A DNA stretch of 64,000 nucleotides from Gemmatimonas phototrophica (GTDB lineage: Bacteria; Gemmatimonadota; Gemmatimonadetes; Gemmatimonadales; Gemmatimonadaceae), in assembly GCF_000695095.2 (NCBI RefSeq), contig NZ_CP011454.1:1178001-1242000 (forward strand). The letters run 5' to 3'. Below, in pieces: positions 1 through 10,867 of the stretch (the stretch's first letter is position 1; every line of letters begins with the position of its first letter). A model generated the notes under the pieces. That model ran no database searches. It was given only the letters and a program-made list of their open reading frames with translations, and had not been told where the DNA came from. A program made the position numbers and the translations under genes.

Positions 1-410
<410 letters not shown>

Positions 411-496
411 TTACCTCTGGTGCGCGGAGCATCCGAGTCCGACTGTTCGTCTGTCCGGCCTCACTTCAAGACGCGCCTTTGGCGCGGGAGGATAAC

Positions 497-814
497 ATGT
501 ACGATCGCACGGATGATCACGACGGGGAACAGGGGCAGCCGGGCACACGTCGGCTGGATGGGCGGGCGCTGGGCATTGGCCTGTTGATTGGGGCGGCCAT
601 TGGCGCTGGTGCGGCGCTGCTGATGGCGCCGGCAGCAGGCGAGACCACCCGCCGGCAGCTTCGCCGCGGGGCCCGCCGCCTGTACGAGCGGAGTAGCGAG
701 GCGGTGTCAGACCTGCGGGAGGACACCGATCGCATGGCCCGTCGGCTTGCTCGACGTGGGCTCAAGCGCAGTCGCGAACTGGCGCGCGAAGCCCGTAGCA
801 ACGTCGGATTGTAA
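497..814 (+). CDS. YtxH-domain small membrane protein
   Basis: A 105-residue protein with an acidic, polar N terminus (1-20), one Gly/Ala-rich membrane segment at about 24-44 (GIGLLIGAAIGAGAALLMAP) and a very basic, Arg-rich amphipathic tail. This is the architecture of YtxH/gas-vesicle-GvpP-like envelope proteins; the APxxGxxTR step after the membrane segment is typical of the family. The start at 497 is chosen because GGGAGG at 487-492 sits 4 bases upstream; a longer reading from 479 has no ribosome site. The cellular role of the family is poorly defined (envelope stress is often suggested). It stands alone, convergent with the TPR gene downstream. Confidence 0.8.
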   Translation: MYDRTDDHDGEQGQPGTRRLDGRALGIGLLIGAAIGAGAALLMAPAAGETTRRQLRRGARRLYERSSEAVSDLREDTDRMARRLARRGLKRSRELAREARSNVGL

Positions 815-873
815 GCACGTCATCTGATGTCGGCAGCAGCAGGCGGCGCACATGCACGCGGTGCCTCCGCGAG

Positions 874-1659
874 TCAGCGCATCCGGCGAAGTTCGTCGCC
901 TGCCTGCTGCCGATAGCGCGGGTCATTGGCGTCCATGTTGGCGCAATTCAGCGCCGCCCGGTAAGCGGCGCGGGCATCATCGGCGCGTCCAAGGTCGCGA
1001 TAGATGCGCGCCATGTCGAGGCGGTGCACGAGACGGTCAGGCTCGACTTGCACGGCGAGCTCCATGTATCGCACCGCTTCCGGCCAGCTGGCCGTGTTGA
1101 AGATCTGACCGCCCAGAAACGTTTTGGCCACGGCGCGCGTGAATCCGTTGAGGCGCATGATCTCGGCGTTCCACACCCCCATGACATGCAAGGCGCCGGC
1201 GTGCCGTGGCGCCACGCGGAGCGCCTGTAAGGCGTGCTCGCGGACTTCAATGCCGTACTTCACGCGATCGCGCGGACCCAGCGACAGCGCCGTCCGCCCG
1301 AGCGCGCGCGCGAGGTGAAAGTGCCCTTCGGCATCGCCAGGATTGAGGGCGACCGACCGACGCGCATACGCCGTCGCTTTGGCAAACACCGTCGCGCGAG
1401 CGTTCGCGTTTGGCTCGAATTCCCCGTCGTCTACCGCAACCATGGCGGCCCGCCACAGTTCGTCGTAGCTCGTGGGCTCCGAAACGCGGGCTTCTGCCGT
1501 TGCCGGGCGCACCGACTGGGCCCCTGCGGAGCAGATGGGCAGGAGCGCGACCGTCAGCCACGCGACAACGGCGGCGGCGAGACACCTCCCCCCAGCTGCT
1601 GGTTGTGAGCGGCGTGAGCGGAACCGTGCAGCCGGCGACAGGGAGGTGTAGGTTGGCAT
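874..1659 (-). CDS. Secreted TPR-repeat protein
   Basis: A 261-residue exported protein. Residues 24-47 form a signal peptide (hydrophobic core VVAWLTVALLPI, likely cleavage after SAGA). The mature part is helical repeats of TPR type: motifs such as ARRSVALNPGDAEGHFHLARA and MELAVQVEPDRLVHRLDMAR carry the A/G/P spacing of TPR units, and the middle segment resembles the regulator-of-microtubule-dynamics (RMD/FAM82) type of TPR solenoid seen in many secreted bacterial proteins. It probably acts as a periplasmic or outer-membrane scaffold; no catalytic motif is seen. The start codon lies 5 bases from that of the divergent phosphorylase gene, so each promoter must lie inside the other gene. Confidence 0.7.
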   Translation of the reverse strand: MPTYTSLSPAARFRSRRSQPAAGGRCLAAAVVAWLTVALLPICSAGAQSVRPATAEARVSEPTSYDELWRAAMVAVDDGEFEPNANARATVFAKATAYARRSVALNPGDAEGHFHLARALGRTALSLGPRDRVKYGIEVREHALQALRVAPRHAGALHVMGVWNAEIMRLNGFTRAVAKTFLGGQIFNTASWPEAVRYMELAVQVEPDRLVHRLDMARIYRDLGRADDARAAYRAALNCANMDANDPRYRQQAGDELRRMR

Positions 1660-1664
1660 CACGT

Positions 1665-2999
1665 ATGGAAGCACGGACTCTGATCGAACGGAAGCGCGAT
1701 GGCGGGCGAATTCAGCCGGCCGAATGGCGTGCGCTCATGATACAGTACGCGGCGGGCGATGTGCCCGACTATCAAATGGCGGCGCTCGCCATGGCCATCT
1801 TTTTTGTCGGCCTCGATCGCGAAGAGCTTGGCGCGCTCACCAATGCCATGCTCGACAGCGGGGCCTCGCTCGATCTGGACCATCTCAAGATGGGGCGGGT
1901 GGACAAACACTCCACCGGTGGTGTTGGCGACAAGGTCTCGCTGGTGCTGGCCCCCCTCGTGGCCGCCTGCGGGGTTGCCGTCCCCATGATGTCCGGGCGC
2001 GGCCTGGGGCACACCGGTGGCACGCTCGACAAGCTTGAGGCCATCCCGGGGTTCCGCACCGATCTCTCGCTGGCCGTGGCCACCCGGCAGATTGAACAGC
2101 TGGGATGCGCCTTGATCGGACAGACGCGCGAAATTGCCCCGGCCGATCGGAAACTGTATGCCCTACGGGACGCCACGGCCACCGTGGAGAGCATTCCGCT
2201 CATCGCCGCCAGCATCATGTCCAAAAAACTGGCCGAAGGACTCACCGGGCTGGTGCTCGACGTAAAGCGCGGGTCGGGGGCCTTCCTGCCGGAGCTTGAC
2301 CGTGGGCTGGAACTGGCGCAGACCATGATCGCCCTCGGCGCTGACCACGGCTGCCCGGTGGTTGCCCTCCTCACCGCCATGGACCGTCCGTTGGGGCGGG
2401 CCTGCGGGAACGCCATTGAGGTGGAAGAGTCAATTGCAGCACTGCGCGGCGAAGGACCGGCTGATCTGATGTCGGTGACCTATGCCCTGGGGGCTGAAAT
2501 GCTGGTCCTGGGCGGCGCTGCCAGTGACCGCAACGAGGCGAGGCGTCGCATGGAGGTGGCCATTTCCAGCGGACGGGCGGCCCGGAAGTTTCAGGAGATC
2601 ATTGAGGCGCAGGGGGGAAATCCGGCCGTCGTGGATGATCCGGGGCTGTTGCCGCAAGCCGCCGAGTGCGAACTGTTCGTGGCCCCCCGCGATGGGGTCG
2701 TGGCCCAGGTGGAGCCGCGGGCCATTGGCCGGGGCATCACGGCCCTGGGCGGCGGGCGCACCAAGGTGGAAGACACCGTTGACCCGGCGGTGGGCTTCGT
2801 CATTACCGCGCGACCCGGTGATGTGGTTCGGGCCGGCGAGCCGTTGGCGACGATCTTTGCCCGCAATGAAGCGGGGGTGGCGGCGGGGGTGGCGTCGCTC
2901 AAGGAGGCCATTCGTATCGCCGACGAGGCGGACCCGCCCCTGCCGCTCATTTCGCACCGAGTCACCGAAGCCGGCGTGCAGCTCTGGGACGAGGACTGA
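1665..2999 (+). CDS. pdp: Pyrimidine-nucleoside / thymidine phosphorylase
   Basis: Phosphorolysis of thymidine, deoxyuridine or uridine to base plus (deoxy)ribose-1-phosphate, in cytosolic nucleoside salvage. The protein has 444 residues, close to the family norm (about 430-440). Residues 80-90 (DKHSTGGVGDK) bind phosphate and the family signature MSGRGLGHTGGTLDKLE lies at 109-125. A helical alpha domain, the central alpha/beta domain and the C-terminal alpha+beta domain (about 340-444) are all present. The ATG at 1665 aligns with family N termini; a TTG at 1653 has a better-placed GGGAGG (1641-1646) and would add four residues. deoA and pdp subfamilies cannot be separated by eye. The TGA stop is also the first three bases of dispersed repeat copy A. 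Confidence 0.93.
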   Translation: MEARTLIERKRDGGRIQPAEWRALMIQYAAGDVPDYQMAALAMAIFFVGLDREELGALTNAMLDSGASLDLDHLKMGRVDKHSTGGVGDKVSLVLAPLVAACGVAVPMMSGRGLGHTGGTLDKLEAIPGFRTDLSLAVATRQIEQLGCALIGQTREIAPADRKLYALRDATATVESIPLIAASIMSKKLAEGLTGLVLDVKRGSGAFLPELDRGLELAQTMIALGADHGCPVVALLTAMDRPLGRACGNAIEVEESIAALRGEGPADLMSVTYALGAEMLVLGGAASDRNEARRRMEVAISSGRAARKFQEIIEAQGGNPAVVDDPGLLPQAAECELFVAPRDGVVAQVEPRAIGRGITALGGGRTKVEDTVDPAVGFVITARPGDVVRAGEPLATIFARNEAGVAAGVASLKEAIRIADEADPPLPLISHRVTEAGVQLWDED

Positions 3000-3127
3000 G
3001 ACGTAAGACCGGCGAGGTGAGACGGCGAGGTCCGAGCGTTGCGAGTTGAGACGGTGCGATGGATATCGAAGGTGAGAGGGTCGAGATAACCACGACGTTG
3101 AGAGGTGCGGGTGCTGGCGTCCGCACG
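2997..3127 (+). repeat. Dispersed TGAGA-type repeat, copy A
   Basis: First of four copies in the window of an intergenic repeat. The 5' part iterates GAGGTGAGA-like words, followed by a conserved core: GTGCGATGGATATCGAA, then GTCGAGATAACCACGAC (3080-3096, with GTCG/CGAC able to pair), then GTGCGGGTGCT and a CCGCAC that can pair back to GTGCGG (to 3126). Most core positions match copy B at 53104. The first TGA of the repeat is the stop codon of the phosphorylase gene. Confidence 0.85.
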
Positions 3128-3302
3128 GAACTGCGGAGGGGCTCCCGTCCCGGGGCAGGCACCGAATAGACGCTCGTGGTTTCCACAGGAACCGGCGCCC
3201 CCCACTCCCTGTTCGTCACCGGAACGCCTAGTTTTGGCTCGTCGGCGGTCCTCCCGACCGCTTTCCGTTCACCGGTGCCTCGGCGCCCCTGTCCGTCACG
3301 CC
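3128..3302. other. Intergenic stretch between repeat A and small membrane gene
   Basis: No coding pattern or recognisable RNA gene is seen here. It must hold the 5' region of the small membrane-protein gene, but no convincing -35/-10 pair was found. Confidence 0.4.
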
Positions 3303-3548
3303 ATGCTTTCTCCGTCCACCAACCGCCTCCTCAGCCTTGTCGCCGCCGGCGCGGCTCTGCCGCTGCTCGGCCTCTACGGCCTGCTGATGTACATCTCCAC
3401 GCCCAGCCCCACGGGCGGCATGGAGCCGACGATGACGACGGTGTGCTATGTGGCGTTGACGTTCCTCTTCGGGGGCCTCATTACCGTGGCGCTCAACTTC
3501 TCCAGCCAGCTCAGTCGGCAGGCGAAGGGACAGATCACCACGCCGTAA
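3303..3548 (+). CDS. Small two-helix membrane protein
   Basis: An 81-residue hydrophobic protein with membrane segments at about 9-31 (LLSLVAAGAALPLLGLYGLL) and 45-66 (TTVCYVALTFLFGGLITVAL), joined by a short Pro/Gly-rich loop and ending in a basic tail (SRQAKGQ). No known family is recognised. It begins at the ATG at 3303; in-frame sequence further upstream lacks membrane or domain character. A strong terminator follows 21 bases after the stop, which supports a real single-gene transcription unit. Function unknown. Confidence 0.6.
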   Translation: MLSPSTNRLLSLVAAGAALPLLGLYGLLMYISTPSPTGGMEPTMTTVCYVALTFLFGGLITVALNFSSQLSRQAKGQITTP

Positions 3549-3569
3549 TCGCCACGTAGGTGTACGCGC

Positions 3570-3609
3570 ACCCGGCTGTCGGCTTTTGCTGACAGCCGGG
3601 TTTTTGTTT
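3570..3609 (+). terminator. Rho-independent terminator
   Basis: Perfect 11-base-pair stem (ACCCGGCTGTC / GACAGCCGGGT) around a 10-base loop, followed by a T run. It ends the small membrane-protein gene. Confidence 0.9.
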
Positions 3610-3780
3610 GTGTGCCATTGAGTGCGCTCCGGCGGCGGCCAATCGCAACGGCCCGGCAAACGTGATGTCCGCGCACCAGGTAGGGTAGAACGTTCACGCG
3701 CGTGTCGCACATCACGGATGACGTTATGGCGTACGTTCTCCTGACCATTTCGTGGTGACCATTCTGTTGGAGTTGCGATC

Positions 3781-5262
3781 ATGCCTGCCCTGCTAACACT
3801 TCCTTCAGGCGTTCGGATGCCCCGGCGAGTATTGACGCTCGCGGGCATTGCGGTGCTCGCCACGGCCTGTGCCGGCGATTCCCCAACGCAGTCCGTCACG
3901 CCAACGCCAACCACTCCCGTCACCACGCCCACCACCAACACCGACGCCATCACGGTGGCCTCGGCCAACGCGCCACAGGCGGCGATGGTCGGTGTGCCGT
4001 TCCGTTATGACGCCAGCAAGGGTGGCGCTGTCTTTACCGATCCACGCAAAACCGGGTTGACCTACACCGTCACATTTGCCGGTGCCAGCAACGGACTGTC
4101 CGCCACCGGGTGCGAAATCGGAGGCACTCCGGTCGCACCAGGTCTGCAGTCGGTCACCGTGACGGCGCGGGACACTACAGGCCGCACCGCGTCACAACAG
4201 TTCACCGTGGTGGTGTTCAGCGCGGATCTCACCGCCCCAACGCTGCCGGTATCGTCCTTTGCCTATAGCGATGCGCGCGTTCCACTCCCGCGCCACTTCA
4301 CCCAGAACGCTGCCGGTGGTGGTGGCAGTCCGGTGGGTGCCGACAATACGCCCGCGACCAATGCGATCACCGATGCCGGAGCCACGTTGGGGCGCGTGCT
4401 GTTCTACGATCGTCGCCTGTCACTGAACGACGGGGTGTCTTGCGCCTCGTGTCATCAGCAGGCATTTGCGTTCAGTGATACGGCGGTGTTGAGCACCGGC
4501 TTTCAGGGAGGACGTACGGGACGGCACAGTATGGGGTTGGCCAACGCCCGCTTCTATAACGGTGGCCGCTTCTTCTGGGATGAGCGCGCCGCGTCACTGG
4601 AAGCTCAGGTGCTGCAGCCCATTCAGGATGTCACCGAGATGGGGCTCACGCTCGAACAGCTGCAGACCAAACTGTCGCTCACCGCGTACTATCCGGCGCT
4701 GTTCGAAGCGGCCTTTGGATCGCGCGAAATCACCACGGACCGCGTCGCCCGGGCGCTGTCCCAGTACGTGCGCGCACTCACCAGTACCGACTCCAAGTTC
4801 GATCGCGCGTTTGGCGCCAACGGGGTGCCCAATTTCGAAGGCACATTCACGGCGCAGGAACTGCTGGGACAGCAGTTGTACAGCGGACGCGCCGGGTGCG
4901 CACGCTGCCACGGGACCAATGCGCATATCAGCGACGGCGTGCACAATACGGGGCTTGATGCGTCGATCACCGACGCCGGGGCTGGGAACGGCCGCTTCAA
5001 GGCCCCGTCGCTACGCAACGTGGAGGTCCGAGCGCCCTACATGCACGACGGACGCTTCCGTACGCTGGAGCAGGTGGTGGATTTCTACGACCGTGGGGTG
5101 CAGAACAATCCCGGGCTTGATCCCCGCTTGCGTACACCGGGCGGACAGCCGCTGCGGTTGAACCTTTCGCTGCAGGAGCGTGATGCGCTGGTGGCGTTCA
5201 TGAAAACGTTCACCGATCGCACGTTTCTCTCGGATCCACGGCTGGCGTCGCCGTTCCGCTGA
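3781..5262 (+). CDS. Dihaem cytochrome c peroxidase / MauG-family lipoprotein
   Basis: A 493-residue exported lipoprotein: hydrophobic signal with lipobox LATAC (Cys30), a Thr/Pro linker (31-55), an Ig-like/cadherin-like domain (about 56-155), then the CCP/MauG catalytic region. Two c-haem sites are visible: CASCH at 221-225 and CARCH at 373-377. Between them lie GGRFFWDERA and QPIQDVTEMG, which are typical of the family, and the C-terminal NVEVRAPYMHDGRF supplies the distal region. The likely role is reduction of H2O2 to water with cytochrome electrons in the periplasm or at the outer membrane; MauG-like oxidation of a partner is the alternative. Ribosome site TTGGAG precedes the ATG. Haem attachment would depend on the Ccm genes encoded 8 kb downstream. 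Confidence 0.9.
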   Translation: MPALLTLPSGVRMPRRVLTLAGIAVLATACAGDSPTQSVTPTPTTPVTTPTTNTDAITVASANAPQAAMVGVPFRYDASKGGAVFTDPRKTGLTYTVTFAGASNGLSATGCEIGGTPVAPGLQSVTVTARDTTGRTASQQFTVVVFSADLTAPTLPVSSFAYSDARVPLPRHFTQNAAGGGGSPVGADNTPATNAITDAGATLGRVLFYDRRLSLNDGVSCASCHQQAFAFSDTAVLSTGFQGGRTGRHSMGLANARFYNGGRFFWDERAASLEAQVLQPIQDVTEMGLTLEQLQTKLSLTAYYPALFEAAFGSREITTDRVARALSQYVRALTSTDSKFDRAFGANGVPNFEGTFTAQELLGQQLYSGRAGCARCHGTNAHISDGVHNTGLDASITDAGAGNGRFKAPSLRNVEVRAPYMHDGRFRTLEQVVDFYDRGVQNNPGLDPRLRTPGGQPLRLNLSLQERDALVAFMKTFTDRTFLSDPRLASPFR

Positions 5263-5276
5263 GCCCCCTCAAACGC

Positions 5277-5306
5277 AAAAGGCCCCGCCGTTTCGCGGGG
5301 CCTTTT
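5277..5306. terminator. Bidirectional terminator
   Basis: AAAAGGCCCCGC, 6-base loop, GCGGGGCCTTTT: a 12-base-pair stem with A and T flanks, able to end both the peroxidase gene (+) and gyrB (-). Confidence 0.95.
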
Positions 5307-5322
5307 GTCGTTTGGTGGTACG

Positions 5323-7407
<2,085 letters not shown>

Positions 7408-7449
7408 TTATTGAAATGCAACACCTTACGAATGCCTCATTGCGGCCGG

Positions 7450-7758
7450 TCAGCGCCGCAGCATCCACCGCAGCTTGAGGATTGGCGGACGCGACGTATC
7501 CCGGTTCAGCGACTTCAGCAGTTCCGGCTCCAAAAATGTGAGCTCCTGCATCCACGCATGCGTCTTCACCATCACCACCAGCGTCCCGTCCTGCTGCAGC
7601 AGCAAGGGGTCGGTGACGTCCGCAATCTGCGGGCCCACCAGCCCCGGCCACTCCGGAATCACGGAGGCCTGGGCCACGCGATCGGTCAGCCCGGCATTCT
7701 TCAGCACGGAGGCCAATACGTCCCCCAATTTGGACGGGGTTCGCTTGTGGTCGCTCAT
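7450..7758 (-). CDS. DUF721 / DciA-like protein
   Basis: A 102-residue protein of the DUF721 family, whose member DciA loads the replicative helicase DnaB in bacteria that lack DnaC. Visible family features are the N-terminal helix (KLGDVLASVLKNAGL), the WPGLVGPQIADVTDP segment and the KTHAWMQELTFLEPELLKSLN core of the KH-like fold. The start at 7758 is preceded by GAGGGGG 5 bases upstream, and it lies 10 bases after the recF stop, between recF and gyrB, a classical place for this family. Helicase-loader function is inferred from family and context. Confidence 0.8.
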   Translation of the reverse strand: MSDHKRTPSKLGDVLASVLKNAGLTDRVAQASVIPEWPGLVGPQIADVTDPLLLQQDGTLVVMVKTHAWMQELTFLEPELLKSLNRDTSRPPILKLRWMLRR

Positions 7759-7768
7759 CGCATCCCCC

Positions 7769-8898
7769 TCACAACAGGGCGCCGTCGCGCATGCTGCGCC
7801 GTTCAAGGCGGGTAAATGCCTCGGGAATGTCTTCTTCGCGCGGAACGGCCAACAGCACCTGCGATGCGCCGGCGTCTTCCAGCAGCGCCAGCACGCGCCC
7901 GGCGCGCCCCAAATCAAGCTCGGCAAACGGATCGTCCAGCAGCAACAGTGGAGCGTACCCGATGGCGATGCGTAGTGTGGACAGTTCCAGCAGGCGCAGC
8001 GCGATCGCGGCGCTGCGCTGCTGTCCCGCCGAACCGAACGTGCGCAGATCGCGCCCGCCGAGGTGCAACTGCAGCTCATCCCGATGGGGCCCACCAGTGT
8101 GACGCCTCGGTGCAGTTCGGTGGGGCGCTGCTGCGTCAATGCGCGCTCCAGCGCGTCCCGCTGCGCGGCAGCATTCACGGCGCTGCCGGCGTTGTTGTCT
8201 CCGCCAACAGTGGTGTACCGCATGTGCGCGTCCTGCCGTTCGCCGATGGCGGCGCACAGCTGGCGATATCGTTCGGCCTGTTGTTGCACGAACGCATGCC
8301 GCGCCGCAGCCACCACTCCCCCGTGCTCGGCCATGGCTGGCTCCCAGATGCTCACGCGGGCCTCGTGCTCTTGCCCACGCCCGCCATCGCGCTGGGCGAG
8401 TCGCAACGCGGCGTTGCGCCGCAACAGGGCGGCGCGGTACTGCTGTAACGCCTGCAGATACGACGGCGACGAGAGCGCCAGCATGACATCCAGATAGCGC
8501 CGTCGATCCGCCGGGCCGCCGGTCACGAGCGCCACATCGGCCGGCGAAAACTCTACCGAGGGCAACGCTCCCAGGGCGCTCGTCAGTCGTGGTTGTTCCA
8601 CCCCGTCGAGTGTGGCGCGCTTCTTCTTGGTGGCGCGCTCGTAGCCTACGCTCACGGTGTGCCACGAGGCCGGTGGGGCCAGCGTGGCACGCACATGAAA
8701 CGCCGGAGCGCCGAAGCGAATCACGTCTACATCACGCGCACCGCGGAACGAACGCAGCAGCGCCAGATACGCCGCCGCCTCAAGCAGATTGGTCTTGCCG
8801 TGGCCGTTCTCACCAATGATCACCAACCCATTGGCGGGCACGGCCACGTCGAGGCTGCTGAAATTGCGATACTCGCGTGCGGCGAGATGAACGAGCAC
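7769..8898 (-). pseudogene. recF: RecF recombination protein, disrupted by a one-base frameshift
   Basis: RecF loads RecA at gaps through RecFOR. The N-terminal frame (GTG start at 8898) carries the Walker A GENGHGKT at residues 29-36 and runs to GVTLVGP; the C-terminal frame then continues with HRDELQLHLGG, the signature-like GSAGQQRSAAIAL and Walker B LLLLDDPFAELD, ending at 7769. The two halves meet at a run of four G on the plus strand (8086-8089, C on the coding strand). Adding one base restores the family motif VGPHRDEL and gives 377 codons, the normal RecF length. Both halves look fully conserved, so a sequencing error or a very recent mutation is more likely than old decay. Without the correction the first frame stays open into dciA. 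Confidence 0.85.
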
Positions 8899-8921
8899 GA
8901 AGGTGGCGCGGCCGGATCGCG

Positions 8922-9701
8922 TCAGCGACCCGTGAAGGTGGGCGGGCGCTTATCGAGAAACGCGCGCATCCCTTCCTTCATATCGGCCGTGGCCGAGAGC
9001 AGGCCAAAGAAATCGGATTCGATGGTGCACCCCTCTTCGAGCGTGACACCCAGGCCGCGGTCCACCGCCTCAATGCAACCGGCGAGCGCCAACGGCGCGT
9101 TCACGATCATGGCGGCGAGCAGTGTGCGTGCGGTGTCCATGAGTGCATCGGGAGCCGCAACCTGATCCACCAACCCCAGGCGCAACGCTTCGGCGGCATC
9201 GATCATGTCGCCCGTCAACAGCAGTTTGAGCGCGGCACCTCGACCCACCAGGCGCGGCAGACGCTGCGTGCCCCCGTATCCCGGCACAATGCCCAACTTG
9301 ACCTCCGGCTGCCCCAGCTTGGCCTTCTCGCTGGCCATGCGGAGGTGACAGGCCATGGCCAACTCACACCCTCCGCCAAGCGCGAAGCCGTTGATCACGG
9401 CCATGGTGGGCTTGGGGCTCGTCTCAAACCGCCGAAAGATGGCCTGACCGGCGCGTGCGCGCCGCTGGGCCTCAAGCGGTGACTGACTCTGCAGCTCGGA
9501 AATGTCGGCGCCGGCGACAAACGCGCGCCCCGCACCGGTGAGCAGGACACCCGCCACATCGTCGCGACCAATGGCCTCATCAATCGCGCGGCCCAGTTCG
9601 GCAATTGTGGCGTCGTTCAGGGCATTGAGTTTGTCGGGCCGGTTCACCGTGATCGTGGCAATCCGATCGGCGACCTCAAAGGTCAGGAACTGGTAGGACA
9701 T
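8922..9701 (-). CDS. Enoyl-CoA hydratase/isomerase (crotonase) family protein
   Basis: Hydration of trans-2-enoyl-CoA in fatty-acid or related acyl-CoA breakdown. The 259-residue length is standard. Oxyanion-hole segments AFVAGADISELQ and INGFALGGGCELAMACH are present, and both catalytic glutamates of classical hydratases appear in context (GGGCELAMAC and GQPEVKLG), followed by IVPGYGGTQRLPRLVG. This supports true hydratase rather than isomerase activity. The start at 9701 is chosen by family alignment (MSYQFLTFEVADRIATI). It lies 23 bases upstream of recF and probably shares its transcript, with no obvious functional link. Confidence 0.88.
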   Translation of the reverse strand: MSYQFLTFEVADRIATITVNRPDKLNALNDATIAELGRAIDEAIGRDDVAGVLLTGAGRAFVAGADISELQSQSPLEAQRRARAGQAIFRRFETSPKPTMAVINGFALGGGCELAMACHLRMASEKAKLGQPEVKLGIVPGYGGTQRLPRLVGRGAALKLLLTGDMIDAAEALRLGLVDQVAAPDALMDTARTLLAAMIVNAPLALAGCIEAVDRGLGVTLEEGCTIESDFFGLLSATADMKEGMRAFLDKRPPTFTGR

Positions 9702-9743
9702 GGAGGGCAAGATGCGGGTTGGTGCGGCAGGGCATGCCAGCAT

Positions 9744-9765
9744 CGGTGAGCAGACGCGCTCACCG
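9744..9765. promoter_or_regulatory. Perfect dyad between divergent ech and mtnA
   Basis: CGGTGAGC - 6 bases - GCTCACCG, a perfect 8-base-pair inverted repeat in the short divergent intergenic region. It could be an operator for either gene; no regulator is identified. Confidence 0.4.
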
Positions 9766-9806
9766 AATCACAGAGGGGAAATCTAGCCACCGTAACAAAT
9801 GAGGCG

Positions 9807-10862
9807 ATGGCCGCCACATGGGCCCGGTCCGACGGCTACTATTGTGGCGTGCTTCCTCTCCCTGCCGTCGGGTGGTCTCCCGACACACGTGCCCTGCGCA
9901 TTCTCGACCAGCGGTTACTCCCGGCGCAGGAGGTCGTGCGCGATCTCACGGCGCTCGCCGACACCATTGACGCCATTCGCACGTTGGCGGTGCGCGGGGC
10001 TCCGGCCATCGGGGTGGCGGCGGCGATCGGACTGGCGGTGGCGCTGGAAACGGAAAGTGGCGGTAACGGTGCGCATGCCCGTGCGCTCTTGCCCGAGTTC
10101 AGCGCCCGGCTCATTGCGGCACGTCCAACGGCTGTGAATCTGGCGTGGGCGGTGCAGCGGCTCCTGCGATTGGCCGCTGAGACACCGGACGACCAGTTGG
10201 TGGAATCGCTGCGGGTGGAAGCCGAAGTCATTCGGCAGGAAGATCTGGCGATGTGCGCGGCCATCGGTCGCCACGGCCTGACCCTCATTCCCGACGGGGC
10301 ACGCGTGCTGACGCATTGCAACGCCGGGGCATTGGCCACGGCCGGGATGGGCACCGCCCTCGCGCCGCTCTATGCGGCACACGCCGCCGGCCGTCTGGTC
10401 ACGGTGTACGCCGACGAAACACGTCCCCTGCGTCAGGGAGCCCGCCTCACGGCATGGGAGCTGTCGCGGGCCGGCATCAACGTGACCGTGCTTCCTGATG
10501 GCGCGGCGGCCTCGCTCATTGCGCAGCGCCAGGTGGACCTCGTCATTGTGGGCGCCGACCGGATTACCGCCAACGGAGACGTCGCCAACAAAGTGGGCAC
10601 CTACGGTGTGGCGCTGGCGGCCAAGGCCCACGGGGTGCCGTTTTACGTCGCGGCACCCTGGAGTACCATCGATGCCGCTACGCCAACCGGGCGGGATATT
10701 GTGATCGAGTATCGTGACGCGGAGGAGCTCGGAGAGCTTCCGCCCGGAGTGCCGGCGTGGAATCCGGCCTTCGATGTCACCCCCCGATCGTTCGTCACCG
10801 CTTACCTCACCGACCGCGGCATGGTTTCGCCGCCCTTCGCGCTACTCTCGCCAACGGTCTGA
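9807..10862 (+). CDS. mtnA: S-methyl-5-thioribose-1-phosphate isomerase
   Basis: Converts methylthioribose-1-phosphate to methylthioribulose-1-phosphate in the methionine salvage pathway (eIF2B-alpha-like fold). Family motifs seen: TLAVRGAPAIGVAAA (substrate phosphate region), LTHCNAGALATAGMGTA with the catalytic Cys, VYADETRPLRQGARL, and VGADRITANGDVANKVGTY with the catalytic Asp, followed by FYVAAPWSTID. Length is 351 residues from the ATG at 9807; homology-like sequence begins only at VLPLPAVGWSPD, so a GTG at 9849 is an equally possible start. No other salvage gene is nearby. glpK starts 5 bases after its stop. Confidence 0.9.
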   Translation: MAATWARSDGYYCGVLPLPAVGWSPDTRALRILDQRLLPAQEVVRDLTALADTIDAIRTLAVRGAPAIGVAAAIGLAVALETESGGNGAHARALLPEFSARLIAARPTAVNLAWAVQRLLRLAAETPDDQLVESLRVEAEVIRQEDLAMCAAIGRHGLTLIPDGARVLTHCNAGALATAGMGTALAPLYAAHAAGRLVTVYADETRPLRQGARLTAWELSRAGINVTVLPDGAAASLIAQRQVDLVIVGADRITANGDVANKVGTYGVALAAKAHGVPFYVAAPWSTIDAATPTGRDIVIEYRDAEELGELPPGVPAWNPAFDVTPRSFVTAYLTDRGMVSPPFALLSPTV

Positions 10863-10867
10863 CTGCC

